Shown: positions 17,932 through 28,087, counted from the stretch's first letter. The stretch: DNA of 64,000 nt from Geoglobus acetivorans (GCF_039641995.1 NZ_CP087714.1:1550001-1614000), one strand, 5' to 3'. Notes: a model not told the origin generated them from the letters alone. A program made the numbers and translations.

Positions 17932-19659
17932 ATGGATGTGGAAAACATTATTGGTGTTGAGGGAAAACACCTTGGAGAGGTTAAAATAGAGGAAATTAAC
18001 AGAGTATGGCTGAAACATTATGATGAATGGGTGAGGCCGAGTCTTGAATATCCAGAAATCCCGCTTTTCAGGCTCCTTGAAGATACTGCAAGAACAAAAC
18101 CTGAAAACACGGCGATTGTATTTTTTGGCAAGGAGATCGCCTACAGGGAACTTGATGCGCTTTCGAACAGGCTTGCGAACTATCTGAAATCCCTTGGAAT
18201 CAAGAAGGGCGATGGTGTGATACTTGCAATGCCAAACATTCCCCAGTATGTCGTTTCATACTATGCAGTGCTCAAGGCAGGGGGCATCGTCGTTCAGGCG
18301 AATCCAATCTACACTGAACGGGAATTCAAGCACATCGCCAGCAACAGTGAGGCGAGGGTGGCTATAATTCTCGACCAGATCTTCGACAATGTCTATCCTC
18401 TGAAGAGAGACGGGCTGGTGGATCACATAATTCTTGCGAAGGTTGAGGATTACTTGCCGTTTCCGCTGAGCTTTCTGTACCGGTTCAAGAAAAAGAAGGT
18501 CAAGGTGCCTGCTGAGACGGGTATTCATGAATGGAAGGCTGCACTGGCCAGTGAAGAGCTTAAAGAAAGGCCTGAGGTAAATCCAAAAGAGGACATCGCA
18601 GTGCATCAGTACACCGGTGGAACCACAGGCTTTCCGAAAGCTGCCATGCTCACACATTACAACCTCGTTGCGAACGTCTATCAGACGATCGAATGGATTC
18701 CCGGCAAGGGAGAGGGGGACGTATTCCTTGGTGCGCTTCCATACTTCCATGTTTTTGGCATGACAACGAGCATGAACGCCCCAGTGGCTGTTGGGGCTCC
18801 GATGATTCTGGTTCCAGATCCGAGAGACATCAAGAGGGTGATTCAGGCCATCGATAAATACCGGGTTTCAATATTCTGTGGGGTGCCAACACTGTTCAAC
18901 GCAATTCTGAATTATCCGGACCTCAAAAAGTACGATCTCAGCTCCCTTAAGGCCTGCATAAGCGGGGCTGCACCCCTCCCGGTTGAGCTGAAGAGATCGT
19001 TCGAAAAAGAGACAGGTTCCAAACTCATTGAGGGCTACGGGTTGAGCGAGACAAGCCCCGTAACACACGGAAATCCGTTTTATGGTTTGAACAAAGAAGG
19101 GAGCATTGGAATTCCGTTCCCAGATACATACGCCCTCGTCATAGACGAGGAAGGAAAAGTCCTTCCTGTGGGCGAGATTGGCGAGCTCGCCATCTACGGC
19201 CCACAGGTGATGAAGGGCTACTACAAGATGGAGGAAGAGACGAGAAAAACCCTGGTCAGCGGATGGCTTTTGACAGGAGACATGGCGAAGATGGACGAGG
19301 ACGGTTACTTCTACATAGTTGACAGAAAGAAGGACGTAATCATAGCCGGAGGATACAACATCTATCCAAGAGAGGTTGAAGAAGTCCTCTACGAACACCC
19401 TGCCGTACTGGAGGCTGCGGTTGTAGGAGTGCCAGACAAATACAGGGGAGAAACAGTAAAGGCGTTCATCGTCCTGAGACCCGAACACAGAGATAAGGTC
19501 ACAGAAAAGGACATCGAGCAGTTCTGCAGGCAGAAGCTCGCAGCCTACAAGGTCCCCAGAATAATTGAGTTCGTCGACGAACTTCCGAAATCAGCAGTCG
19601 GCAAGGTCCTTAGAAGGGTGCTCAGGGACCAGGAAGTTAAGAAAATGGAACAGTCCTGA
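17932..19659 (+). CDS. Long-chain acyl-CoA synthetase (AMP-forming)
   Basis: This 575-aa ANL-superfamily ligase activates a carboxylic acid, probably a fatty acid, to its CoA thioester via acyl-AMP. Motifs: the P-loop-like YTGGTTGFPKAAMLTH at about residues 226-241, GYGLSETSPVTHG (A5), LLTGDMAKMDEDGYFYIVDR (A7/A8) with the hinge aspartate, GGYNIYPREVEE, and the catalytic C-terminal lysine in KSAVGKVLRR. Archaeoglobales carry many such ligases for fatty-acid oxidation or aromatic acid use; the chain-length preference cannot be read here. It is monocistronic. Confidence 0.9.
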   Translation: MDVENIIGVEGKHLGEVKIEEINRVWLKHYDEWVRPSLEYPEIPLFRLLEDTARTKPENTAIVFFGKEIAYRELDALSNRLANYLKSLGIKKGDGVILAMPNIPQYVVSYYAVLKAGGIVVQANPIYTEREFKHIASNSEARVAIILDQIFDNVYPLKRDGLVDHIILAKVEDYLPFPLSFLYRFKKKKVKVPAETGIHEWKAALASEELKERPEVNPKEDIAVHQYTGGTTGFPKAAMLTHYNLVANVYQTIEWIPGKGEGDVFLGALPYFHVFGMTTSMNAPVAVGAPMILVPDPRDIKRVIQAIDKYRVSIFCGVPTLFNAILNYPDLKKYDLSSLKACISGAAPLPVELKRSFEKETGSKLIEGYGLSETSPVTHGNPFYGLNKEGSIGIPFPDTYALVIDEEGKVLPVGEIGELAIYGPQVMKGYYKMEEETRKTLVSGWLLTGDMAKMDEDGYFYIVDRKKDVIIAGGYNIYPREVEEVLYEHPAVLEAAVVGVPDKYRGETVKAFIVLRPEHRDKVTEKDIEQFCRQKLAAYKVPRIIEFVDELPKSAVGKVLRRVLRDQEVKKMEQS

Positions 19660-19661
19660 CA

Positions 19662-20192
19662 TCAATTTTTTTCTGTTTTTATTCTGAGCTTTGCAAATTC
19701 CTCTTTTATTTCAAACTTCAGCCCCATGCCCTCAAAAACACCCTCGAGGAATTTTTTCGTGAACTCTTTCACCTCCTCGTTGCCGGTAACTAATGTGTAC
19801 TCCCCCTCTTTAACGTTCAGTCTGAAAAAGTTACAGGTTTCGAGTCTTTTCAGGATGAAGTTCACGTCTTTACCCCTGAACTCGTCTGCATGGGCTTTTG
19901 AGACGTTTTCATGCACTCTCCAGAATTCGTCGCTATCCGGGTGATTTTTGATGAATCTGAGGAATGCCACCAAGTGGTCGATATCGAGTATTACATGCTC
20001 CCCTTCGGAGAGCATTTCCACGTAGGTTTTGATTTTGAACGGATCATAATCTTCGAGAAAGCTGAATTCCCGGTAAAATTTGAGCAATTCTCTAAAGAAC
20101 TCACTTGCACTGCTGAATGACTCTTTAAGCTCGTTGAATATGCTGTAAGTTTCGTCATCAAGTGCTATGGATATTCTGGGCGGATTCTTCAT
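19662..20192 (-). CDS. Ribbon-helix-helix protein with unknown C-terminal domain
   Basis: The first 45 residues of this 176-aa protein (RISIALDDETYSIFNELKESFSSASEFFRELLKFY) form a CopG/MetJ-like ribbon-helix-helix: a short basic beta strand and two helices. The remaining 130 residues are mixed alpha/beta with LETCNFFRLNVKEGEYTLVTGNEEVKEFTKKFLEG, resembling a small sensor or dimerisation domain I cannot name. It could be a DNA-binding regulator; its target is unknown. It ends 3 nt from the convergent acyl-CoA synthetase gene, and an AT-rich 234-bp spacer separates it from amtB, a possible target. Confidence 0.65.
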   Translation of the reverse strand: MKNPPRISIALDDETYSIFNELKESFSSASEFFRELLKFYREFSFLEDYDPFKIKTYVEMLSEGEHVILDIDHLVAFLRFIKNHPDSDEFWRVHENVSKAHADEFRGKDVNFILKRLETCNFFRLNVKEGEYTLVTGNEEVKEFTKKFLEGVFEGMGLKFEIKEEFAKLRIKTEKN

Positions 20193-20397
20193 AATTCTGC
20201 CATTTTCCCGTGAACTTAAAAAATTTTTGATTAAACGGACAATACGCTAAAGATTATTTACTTATCTGGCCGAATTGCATAAAACTTGATAGCCGGTTCA
20301 GATTTAAATTTTGAATGGAAGATAATTTAAAATTTTTTTAGTTTTTTGGACTATTCACTCATGTTTTATGAAGTTTTAAGAAAATTTACTAAATAAC

Positions 20398-20405
20398 TTT
20401 AAATA
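20398..20405 (+). promoter_or_regulatory. TATA box of amtB-glnK
   Basis: TTTAAATA is centred about 25 nt before the amtB ATG. An ATCC-N8-GGAT inverted repeat (20410-20425) sits between the box and the start codon, where a repressor would block initiation. The rest of the 20193-20426 spacer is very AT-rich, and I see no gene in it. Confidence 0.5.
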
Positions 20406-20426
20406 CGCTATCCTGTTTCCCGGATC

Positions 20427-21955
<1,529 letters not shown>

Positions 21956-22047
21956 CCGGACTTTTATTTTTCAATTATTATTTCAGACAATATTACTCGA
22001 AACCGTGTTCAATAAAGTTTATATTAAGCCGAATTCTGCTGATTTTG

Positions 22048-23634
22048 ATGAGAGTTCTGATAGCAAGCAACATAGACAGCCACGCCATTGAAAGGATGGA
22101 AAAGGAAGGTCTCGAAGTTGATGTAATGCCGGGACTCGATGAGGAAGAGCTTGAAAGGATTATTGAGAATTATGATGCCCTTGTTGTCAGGAGCTCTCCA
22201 AAGGTTACGGCAAGGATAATTGATAAGGCGAAGAAGCTGAAGATAATTGGGAGGGCTGGAGTTGGTGTTGACAACATAGATGTGAGCTATGCCACCCAGA
22301 AGGGAATTGTGGTGGTTAATGCTCCTGGAGGAAACACGGTTTCCACTGCAGAACTCACGATCGGCATGATACTCGCTGCTGCGAGAAAAATTCCACAGGC
22401 GGATAAAAGCGTGAAAGAGGGAAGATGGGAGAGGAAGAAATTCGTTGGTAAGGAGCTGAGAGGCAAAACGATCGGTATAATCGGACTTGGAAGAATTGGA
22501 TACGAGGTTGCCAAGAGGGCAAGGGCCTTTGAGATGAATGTGATAGCCTACGACCCCTACATCTCCGAGGCGAGAGCGAGAGAGGTTGGTGTTAAGGTTG
22601 TCGATCTGGACGAGCTTGTCAGGAATGCCGACATCATCACTGTCCACGTTCCCAAGACCAAGGAGACTGAAAACCTGATTGGTGAAGAAGAATTCGAAAA
22701 AATGAAGGAAGGAGTCATAGTCATCAACTGTGCGAGGGGAGGTATCATTAACGAAAAGGCACTCATAAATGCCCTTAAGAGTGGCAAAATCTATGCAGCA
22801 GCACTTGATGTTTATGAAACCGAACCTCCTGACTTCGACAGTGAGCTTTTCACCTTCGATAACGTTGTAACCACGCCCCATATTGGTGCATCAACAAAGG
22901 AAGCTCAGGAGATTGTGGGAATGATCATTGCAGAGGATATTGTGAATATGCTTCATGGCTATCCTGTCAAAAATGCGGTAAATCTTCCGTCCCTTAGCCC
23001 GGAAGATTTCGAATTTCTCATGCCATATCTCAAGCTTGCCGAGAAGATGGGCAAGATAGCTGCAGCAAGGCTTTCGGGCAACTTTGAGAGGGTCAAGATA
23101 ACCTATCGAGGAAAGCTCGCCGAAAAAGATACGTCTTACCTGTCGAGGGCAGTACTCAAGGGTCTTCTGGAATACATTCTGGGCCCGAACATCAATCTGG
23201 TCTCCGCACCGCCCATCGCCAAGGAAAGGGGCATAGAGGTGGAGGAAAGCAAGATAGAGAGAACAGATAGCTACGAGAGCATAATTGAGATGGAGGTTCT
23301 GGGACGAAATGGTTCGATATACATTGCCGGAACGAGCTTTGGCAGGGATGATTACAGGGTTATAAGGATCGACAAGTACAAGGTGGATTTTGTGCCTGAA
23401 GGCCATTACATTATATCCCTGCACGAGGACAAACCTGGAGTCATCGGCAGGGTTGGAACTCTGTTTGGGAGGAACGGCATAAACATTGCCGGAATGATCG
23501 TCGGCAGGCATGGGAACAAGCCGGGCGGAATACAGCTGATGCTGCTCCTCGTGGATGACCCGCCATCCGACGAAGTTCTCGAAGAAATGGAAAAGCTTGA
23601 TGGCATACTGGATGCGACATACATCTGTCTCTGA
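22048..23634 (+). CDS. serA: D-3-phosphoglycerate dehydrogenase, long form
   Basis: SerA oxidises 3-phosphoglycerate to start serine synthesis. The 528-aa protein has the D-2-hydroxyacid dehydrogenase core: RAGVGVDNID, the Rossmann GLGRIGYEVAKRA at about 150-162, NCARGGIINE, and the catalytic His in TTPHIGAST. The intervening ASB domain (about 315-450) and C-terminal ACT domain (YIISLHEDKPGVIGRVGTLF) follow, so serine feedback is likely. The ATG at 22048 follows TTTATATTAA by about 26 nt, giving a leaderless start; the TTG three bases earlier is ignored. Confidence 0.95.
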   Translation: MRVLIASNIDSHAIERMEKEGLEVDVMPGLDEEELERIIENYDALVVRSSPKVTARIIDKAKKLKIIGRAGVGVDNIDVSYATQKGIVVVNAPGGNTVSTAELTIGMILAAARKIPQADKSVKEGRWERKKFVGKELRGKTIGIIGLGRIGYEVAKRARAFEMNVIAYDPYISEARAREVGVKVVDLDELVRNADIITVHVPKTKETENLIGEEEFEKMKEGVIVINCARGGIINEKALINALKSGKIYAAALDVYETEPPDFDSELFTFDNVVTTPHIGASTKEAQEIVGMIIAEDIVNMLHGYPVKNAVNLPSLSPEDFEFLMPYLKLAEKMGKIAAARLSGNFERVKITYRGKLAEKDTSYLSRAVLKGLLEYILGPNINLVSAPPIAKERGIEVEESKIERTDSYESIIEMEVLGRNGSIYIAGTSFGRDDYRVIRIDKYKVDFVPEGHYIISLHEDKPGVIGRVGTLFGRNGINIAGMIVGRHGNKPGGIQLMLLLVDDPPSDEVLEEMEKLDGILDATYICL

Positions 23635-23707
23635 GCTTGACCAATTTCTGCGTTATTTTTTATCTCCATCAAAAGACTTATAACCAATCGAAGTGTTGGT
23701 GTTTCTG

Positions 23708-24280
23708 ATGTTCTACAGTAAAGAGAGACTCGCAAACTGGCTGGAGAGGATAAACTCAGAGGAAATCGACATTGAAACCGGTAAGGGAATTGATGTATTC
23801 GACAGAATGCTCGAAGACTACATTATCGCCTGCCGGAACCTGATGAGAAGCATTAAGGCGAGAGAAATAACCAAAAAAGAAGCCATTGCACTCATTAACG
23901 AAAGTGAGAAGGTTCTTGAAAAATCGTTCGACTTCGGTGATGAGCTGAAGGGAGAGCTTTTTGAAATCACCAAGGAACAGATGAAAATAGTTCTTGAGGC
24001 TCTCAAGCTCGTTATTGAGGGGAAAGTTAGCAAAAAGAGCTTTGATAAGCTTTTAAATGAGGCGTTTAAGAAAGAACATGAGGGCGATATTGAGGGGGCG
24101 TTTGAGAGTGTCGTTAAAATTGCGGCAAAAGTTCTCGCTGGCGAGGAGTTTCCGGAGGATATAGAGATTCCGGATGAGGACCTCATCGTGGTGGGCTGGC
24201 TGGATGCAGTTGACGCAATAAATACGATAAATGTCCTCTCCGAGATTGATAAGAGCGAGATAGAAGACGATGTGGAATAA
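23708..24280 (+). CDS. DUF2150-family protein
   Basis: The 190-aa protein is acidic and almost entirely helical, starting MFYSKERLANWLERINSEE and ending in an acidic tail. It resembles the archaeal DUF2150 family, a group without known function; I assign this from general sequence pattern only. A central region (GDIEGAFESVVKIAAKVLAGEEFPEDIEI) is the most characteristic part. The ATG at 23708 is chosen over one five codons earlier because a CTTATAACC box lies about 28 nt upstream. It overlaps the SWIM gene by 11 nt, so the two probably work together. Confidence 0.6.
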   Translation: MFYSKERLANWLERINSEEIDIETGKGIDVFDRMLEDYIIACRNLMRSIKAREITKKEAIALINESEKVLEKSFDFGDELKGELFEITKEQMKIVLEALKLVIEGKVSKKSFDKLLNEAFKKEHEGDIEGAFESVVKIAAKVLAGEEFPEDIEIPDEDLIVVGWLDAVDAINTINVLSEIDKSEIEDDVE

Positions 24281-24611
24281 GATCAGAGAACTCAAAAAAT
24301 TCGATAAACTTGATTTTTCTCTTTACAGGTTTTTGATCGATAATTTTGGGAAAAGGGGCGATAAGGCATTTTTCTATGTTAAGGAAGAGAGGGTCAAAAA
24401 ATATCGTGATTTTTTTGTTGTTGTGGGCAATGAGGAATACATAGTGGATGATGAATTCTGCACATGCAGGGACTTCCAGCTAAATTTGAAGGGTCTTAAA
24501 CCATGCGCTCACATTATAGCCGTTCATGTTGCCAGAAATACTGGTAATTTCGATAGGGTGGATACATACTACATCGACTTCACGAATATGGGACGGAGGA
24601 TAAAAATCTGA
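24270..24611 (+). CDS. SWIM zinc-finger protein
   Basis: The 113-aa protein carries a SWIM motif, CxCx(n)CxH: CTCRDFQLNLKGLKPCAH, at about residues 66-83. SWIM domains bind DNA or protein and in archaea occur in small proteins linked to recombination or modification. The N-terminal 60 residues (KKFDKLDFSLYRFLIDNFGKRG) form a separate charged region. It overlaps the DUF2150-like gene by 11 nt and lies 52 nt before the dUTPase gene, which has its own promoter. The target is unknown. Confidence 0.85.
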   Translation: MWNKIRELKKFDKLDFSLYRFLIDNFGKRGDKAFFYVKEERVKKYRDFFVVVGNEEYIVDDEFCTCRDFQLNLKGLKPCAHIIAVHVARNTGNFDRVDTYYIDFTNMGRRIKI

Positions 24612-24663
24612 ATTTTTGGGGCTGCCGGTTAAATTTATTAAATCGGGTCATGTTTCACCCATC

Positions 24664-25167
24664 ATGACTGCCCTTTCAAAAAAGGAAATTAGGAGCCTCA
24701 TTCTGGAAAAGGAGCTGGTTGCTGATTACATTGACCTTGATACTCAGCTTCAGCCAAACGGTTTTGACTGCACGATGAGGAAGGTTGCGAGAATCTCCGG
24801 AACTGCAAAAATAGATTTTGACAACTCTGAGAGGGTTTTGCCTGAAGTTGAGGAAATTGAATTCGAAAACGACTGGGTCTTTCTTGAAAAGGGGTATTAC
24901 AGGGTTTATCTCAACGAAGTGGTTAGAATTCCTGAGGACATGATGGCACTTGCAAGGCCGAGATCGAGTCTGATAAGGGCCGGAGCAAATGTGCTTACAG
25001 CTGTATGGGATGCAGGATACATTGGGAGGAGCGAGGTCGGTCTTGTTGTGTACAATGAAAGCGGGATATATTTGAAGAGAAACGCCAGAATAGTTCAGCT
25101 CGTGTTTTTCAGACTCGACAACAGGACTGAGGGTTATTCTGGAATTTACAGCGGAGAAAACCTGTGA
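24664..25167 (+). CDS. dut: Deoxyuridine triphosphatase (archaeal Dut, DCD-like fold)
   Basis: The 167-aa protein belongs to the dCTP-deaminase/dUTPase superfamily. YIDLDTQLQPNGFDCTMR (about 21-38), ARPRSSLIRAGANV (motif with the nucleotide-binding RSS) and AGYIGRSEVGLVVYN match the archaeal dUTPase branch. It hydrolyses dUTP to dUMP, keeping uracil out of DNA, which matters at high temperature where cytosine deaminates quickly. A dCTP deaminase activity cannot be excluded. The ATG at 24664 lies about 26 nt from AAATTTATTAAAT, so it is preferred over in-frame starts upstream. It ends 2 nt from the convergent amidohydrolase gene. Confidence 0.78.
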   Translation: MTALSKKEIRSLILEKELVADYIDLDTQLQPNGFDCTMRKVARISGTAKIDFDNSERVLPEVEEIEFENDWVFLEKGYYRVYLNEVVRIPEDMMALARPRSSLIRAGANVLTAVWDAGYIGRSEVGLVVYNESGIYLKRNARIVQLVFFRLDNRTEGYSGIYSGENL

Positions 25168-25169
25168 AC

Positions 25170-26135
25170 TCAGCTGAAATAAATTTTTTCTCTTATTATG
25201 CATTCAATATCGCAGCTTTCGAGTCTTTTTACCACTGAGATTACAGGATTTTTCAGATTCGGAAACCTATCCAACCTGGCCACCGTGTAGCTCTCGTAGA
25301 ATGGATTTCTCGTAGCGGCGCTGAAGAGTTTATCAGCCTCAATGAAATTGCTTGCGAATTTGAGTTCATCGAGCATTGAGGGCGTGGCTATCATGACGTT
25401 GTCCGTGCCTATGTGCCAGTTTTCATATTCTGAAAGCGTTCTGTAGGTTTCAACACTGAACACGTCGAAGAATGCGTTGGATCTGAAGCACGTTACGATT
25501 TTTATCCCCTCATCCAACGCTTTTTTCAGCAGACTCCGGCCTGCCATGTTCATGTGTATCAGAAAATCCGGTTCGAGCGTTATTGCGTCCTCCACGTCCT
25601 TGCTGTCGACCTCTCCAGCATGGATTGCGAAGATCAGTCCTCTCCTTCTGGAAAGCTTTCTGCAGTATTCCAGAAGCTCTGAATCCGCATCTCTCGTGCT
25701 GCTGAAATTGAATCCCGGAGATACTTTGGATAGTGCTTCTGCTTCCTCCACGTTTGACGGTCTTGAAAGGGCTATGAGTCTTTTTTCCTGATCTGCTTTC
25801 AGGTAGAGTTCGTACCCGTCAGTGCCACCCTCCCTGAATTCGAGGGATGTTGCAGAGGTTTTCTCTATCAGGTCTATGGACTTCCTCATGCCCTCAATAA
25901 TTCTCTCCTCTCCTGACTCTCTCAGAACCGAAAATTTGTAGCCACCTGGACCCACAAGCTCATGCACGCTCATTTTTGGAGCTTCCACGACCGAATCTGC
26001 TATGTGGGTGTGAGCGTTAAAGAATGATGGAAACAGGATGCGGTCTGGAGTGACATCCGAAACCTCGAACCTCCAGCACCTGTCTTTAATGAGAAGTCCG
26101 GTTTCACCGCTCGTGAGGTCGAGGACTTTATACAT
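25170..26135 (-). CDS. Amidohydrolase-superfamily protein
   Basis: The 321-aa protein has a metal-dependent hydrolase pattern: NAHTHIADS (first HxH, about residue 41), AIHAGEVDSKD (third ligand His, about 172), LIHMNMA (fourth His) and the metal aspartate in HIGTDNVMIATP. This layout is close to cytosine deaminase/chlorohydrolase-type enzymes (COG0402-like), probably deaminating or dechlorinating a ring substrate, but no substrate is readable. The ATG at 26135 is preferred because the six preceding codons fall in the AT-rich promoter. Confidence 0.8.
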   Translation of the reverse strand: MYKVLDLTSGETGLLIKDRCWRFEVSDVTPDRILFPSFFNAHTHIADSVVEAPKMSVHELVGPGGYKFSVLRESGEERIIEGMRKSIDLIEKTSATSLEFREGGTDGYELYLKADQEKRLIALSRPSNVEEAEALSKVSPGFNFSSTRDADSELLEYCRKLSRRRGLIFAIHAGEVDSKDVEDAITLEPDFLIHMNMAGRSLLKKALDEGIKIVTCFRSNAFFDVFSVETYRTLSEYENWHIGTDNVMIATPSMLDELKFASNFIEADKLFSAATRNPFYESYTVARLDRFPNLKNPVISVVKRLESCDIECIIREKIYFS

Positions 26136-26173
26136 AGCAAAATTAAAATACATCCGGTATAATACACTTCCTC

Positions 26174-26347
26174 ATGGCAAAGAAGGAAAAAGCGCCACCA
26201 TTGATGTCATCTGCTGGAATCATGAGGTATTTTGAGGAAGAGAAGACTCAGTTCAAGGTAAGCCCCAGGGCCGTTGTCGCCTTTGGACTGGCTGTGGGTA
26301 TCCTTGCAATAATAATGAATGCATACTATGGACTCTGGCCGGGTTAA
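26174..26347 (+). CDS. secG: Preprotein translocase subunit Sec61-beta (SecG)
   Basis: This 57-aa gene encodes the beta subunit of the archaeal SecYE-beta channel. It starts MAKKEKAPPLMSSAGIMRYF, the N-terminal pattern shared with other archaeal Sec61-beta proteins, then FKVSPRAVVAFGLAVGILAIIMNAYYG, where the conserved SPRAVV precedes a single C-terminal membrane helix (about 34-50). It overlaps the following EngB GTPase gene by 20 nt in another frame. Confidence 0.92.
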   Translation: MAKKEKAPPLMSSAGIMRYFEEEKTQFKVSPRAVVAFGLAVGILAIIMNAYYGLWPG

Positions 26348-26918
26348 TCTGGAGATAATTTTCACCGGACGATCAAATGTGGGAAAATCGACCCTTTTTT
26401 CTCAACTTTTTGGCGTGAATGTGAGGAAGGGTAAAAAGCCTGGAACAACAATTGCACCCAATTTCTACCATTACAGGGACTTTCTCGCCACGGACCTGCC
26501 TGGTTTCGGGTATGTGAAGGGTGTCAGCAGAAAATTCAATGAACGGGTGAAGGATTTCATCGTGAGATACATCGAAGATTATGCAGAAAGGATTGCTGCA
26601 GGAATAATAGTTATTGATTCGGGGTCCTTTGTGGAAATTGTGGAGCGGTGGGACCGGAGAGGTTACATCCCCATTGATGTTGAAATGGCCGATTTTCTGC
26701 GGGATGTGGGGATTGAGGTGGTGGTTTCAGCCAACAAGTTTGATAAGGTGGACAGTCCGGAAGAGACAATCGAATACATATCGGAAAAGCTGAAAGTCTC
26801 GAGAGAACGGATCATTCCAACTGTGGCAAAGAAAGGCGATGTTGGTGGCGTGAAGAATTTTATAAGACAGATTTTCATAAAAAACAATAGACATGATTTG
26901 ATTAAGGTTTTAAAATAA
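26328..26918 (+). CDS. engB: EngB-like GTP-binding protein
   Basis: The 196-aa GTPase has G1 GRSNVGKST at about residue 15, a switch region with KKPGTTIAP, G3 DLPGFGYV, G4 NKFDK and a weak G5 (TVAKKG). This is the EngB/YsxC layout; bacterial members help assemble the large ribosomal subunit. The ATG at 26328 is used; an in-frame ATG at 26319 is equally open. Either start lies inside the end of the Sec61-beta gene, suggesting translational coupling of a secretion-channel and a ribosome-assembly gene. Confidence 0.88.
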   Translation: MDSGRVNLEIIFTGRSNVGKSTLFSQLFGVNVRKGKKPGTTIAPNFYHYRDFLATDLPGFGYVKGVSRKFNERVKDFIVRYIEDYAERIAAGIIVIDSGSFVEIVERWDRRGYIPIDVEMADFLRDVGIEVVVSANKFDKVDSPEETIEYISEKLKVSRERIIPTVAKKGDVGGVKNFIRQIFIKNNRHDLIKVLK

Positions 26919-26996
26919 TATAGGTGGAAACATCTTCAAAAGGAAGCTGAGAAGATTAATATAGTTGAAATAACATATATTATACTGTGATCGAGT

Positions 26997-27158
26997 ATGA
27001 GGCGGTTTAACTGGAGACTTTTCAAAAGAAAAGGTACGAAAAAGGAAAGCATGAAAGATGAGAAACTTCTCCTGAAAAATGTTGATGATATTAAAAACCC
27101 CCGTGATGAGAGGGACATTCATGAAGTCGCAAAAGAGGTCCTCCCAGAAGAAGATTAA
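26997..27158 (+). CDS. Possible 53-aa charged protein
   Basis: An ATG frame of 53 codons encodes a highly charged peptide: basic first half (MRRFNWRLFKRKGTKK), acidic end (EVLPEED). It overlaps the next gene by 38 nt in a different frame. TATA-like runs lie at about 26953-26962 and 26973-26984. I recognise no family, and the unusual overlap could mean it is a chance frame. Confidence 0.35.
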   Translation: MRRFNWRLFKRKGTKKESMKDEKLLLKNVDDIKNPRDERDIHEVAKEVLPEED

Positions 27159-27363
27159 GGCCAAATTCATTTTTTTGGGAGGTTTCGAATTTAGAGAAAA
27201 GGAAATTGAAGCTGACCCTGGCGTCAGGTATTCGGAGCTTCTCAGCTCTCTTGGAATAAACCCTGAAACCGTCGTTGTTATACGAAACGATGAACCAGTC
27301 CCCATCGATTCTGAAATTGTGCCTGGTGAGGTCAAGGTTTTGAGGGTCATTTCTGGTGGATGA
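27121..27363 (+). CDS. Ubiquitin-like/MoaD-ThiS small protein ending in Gly-Gly
   Basis: From the ATG at 27121 the product is 80 aa: a basic 15-residue tail (KSQKRSSQKKIK) then a beta-grasp fold (KFIFLGGFEFREKEIE, YSELLSSLGI, VVVIRNDEPVP, VKVLRVISGG). The C-terminal Gly-Gly is the adenylated or thiocarboxylated end in MoaD, ThiS and the archaeal modifiers called SAMPs. Sequence alone cannot decide between sulfur carrier and protein modifier; no moeB/E1-like gene is adjacent. The start at 27121 is the last Met before the basic tail; earlier in-frame Mets lie inside the preceding frame. Confidence 0.85.
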   Translation: MKSQKRSSQKKIKAKFIFLGGFEFREKEIEADPGVRYSELLSSLGINPETVVVIRNDEPVPIDSEIVPGEVKVLRVISGG

Positions 27364-27463
27364 TGATAGTGATTATTGGGAAAATATTTAAGAAAACAAA
27401 ACTGAATATTTGACCACACACCTCTGTGGTATCCAATCATGACAAACACGCTGGTGCATGTTG

Positions 27464-28054
27464 ATGAGGTCTCATACCATAATTTTGGCAGATCCCGGAT
27501 ATGGAGGCCCGTCTCTGGCCTATAACATCTCCTCGACAATTTCGGATAAGGTTCTGTGGTTCTCTTCAGAGAATCCAAAGGTAGCTGAGAATATCGCAAG
27601 ATCGTACGGGAAGAAGGTGCGGCTGGACGTCATCAATTCGAGAAGGATAAACATCGCAAACCTCAATGAGATAAATATCCAGCTTTCCAGATATCTGGAG
27701 ACTGTAAGTGATGTGCCCGCGATCTGCCTCACTCTGGTTTCAGAACTGATTCTGATTCATGGGCTTGAAAAGGTGTATCTGTTTCTGAGTAACCTGATCA
27801 ACAAGGTTGAGGCCAAAAGAGGAACTGTTATCTCTCTGGTAATCAAGGGGGCGCAGCAGAGGAGGGATGAAATACTGATTTCAAGGCTATTTGCCAATGT
27901 TTTCACACTTCATGGTGAATATGAAAATGAGGTTAGAAAATTTATCCTCGAGAGTGACGGACCGATAAACGACAGATTTCTGTTCGAACTCCAGTCAGAG
28001 GGCTACAGGATTGACCTCCCCCCGGATATTGAAAAATTCATCAAGGGGATTTAA
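27464..28054 (+). CDS. Hypothetical protein, possibly a degenerate KaiC/RecA-like domain
   Basis: I do not firmly recognise this 196-aa protein. It begins MRSHTIILADPGYGGPSLAYNISS, where a strand-loop-helix resembles a RecA/KaiC P-loop position, but the loop lacks the GxxxxGK[ST] residues. It continues with alternating strands and helices (KVLWFSSENPKV; ICLTLVSELILIHGLE; RGTVISLVIKGAQQR), consistent with a Rossmann-like ATPase fold that has lost nucleotide binding. An ATG two codons upstream (27458) is an alternative start. A perfect inverted repeat, ACCACA-N6-TGTGGT (27413-27430), lies just upstream. Confidence 0.5.
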   Translation: MRSHTIILADPGYGGPSLAYNISSTISDKVLWFSSENPKVAENIARSYGKKVRLDVINSRRINIANLNEINIQLSRYLETVSDVPAICLTLVSELILIHGLEKVYLFLSNLINKVEAKRGTVISLVIKGAQQRRDEILISRLFANVFTLHGEYENEVRKFILESDGPINDRFLFELQSEGYRIDLPPDIEKFIKGI

Positions 28055-28087
28055 AACCGGGTTGAATCTGGCCTGAAACCTGCGTTT

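Noticed and set aside
22024-22881. 285-codon minus-strand frame
   Set aside because: It is antisense to serA, whose motifs are clear across the same bases; the frame is a codon-bias shadow.
27358-27404. Possible box C/D guide RNA (ATGATGA ... CTGA)
   Set aside because: Only outer C and D boxes are seen, no internal C'/D' pair, and the C box falls on the stop codon region of the ubiquitin-like gene. It is weaker than chance would need.
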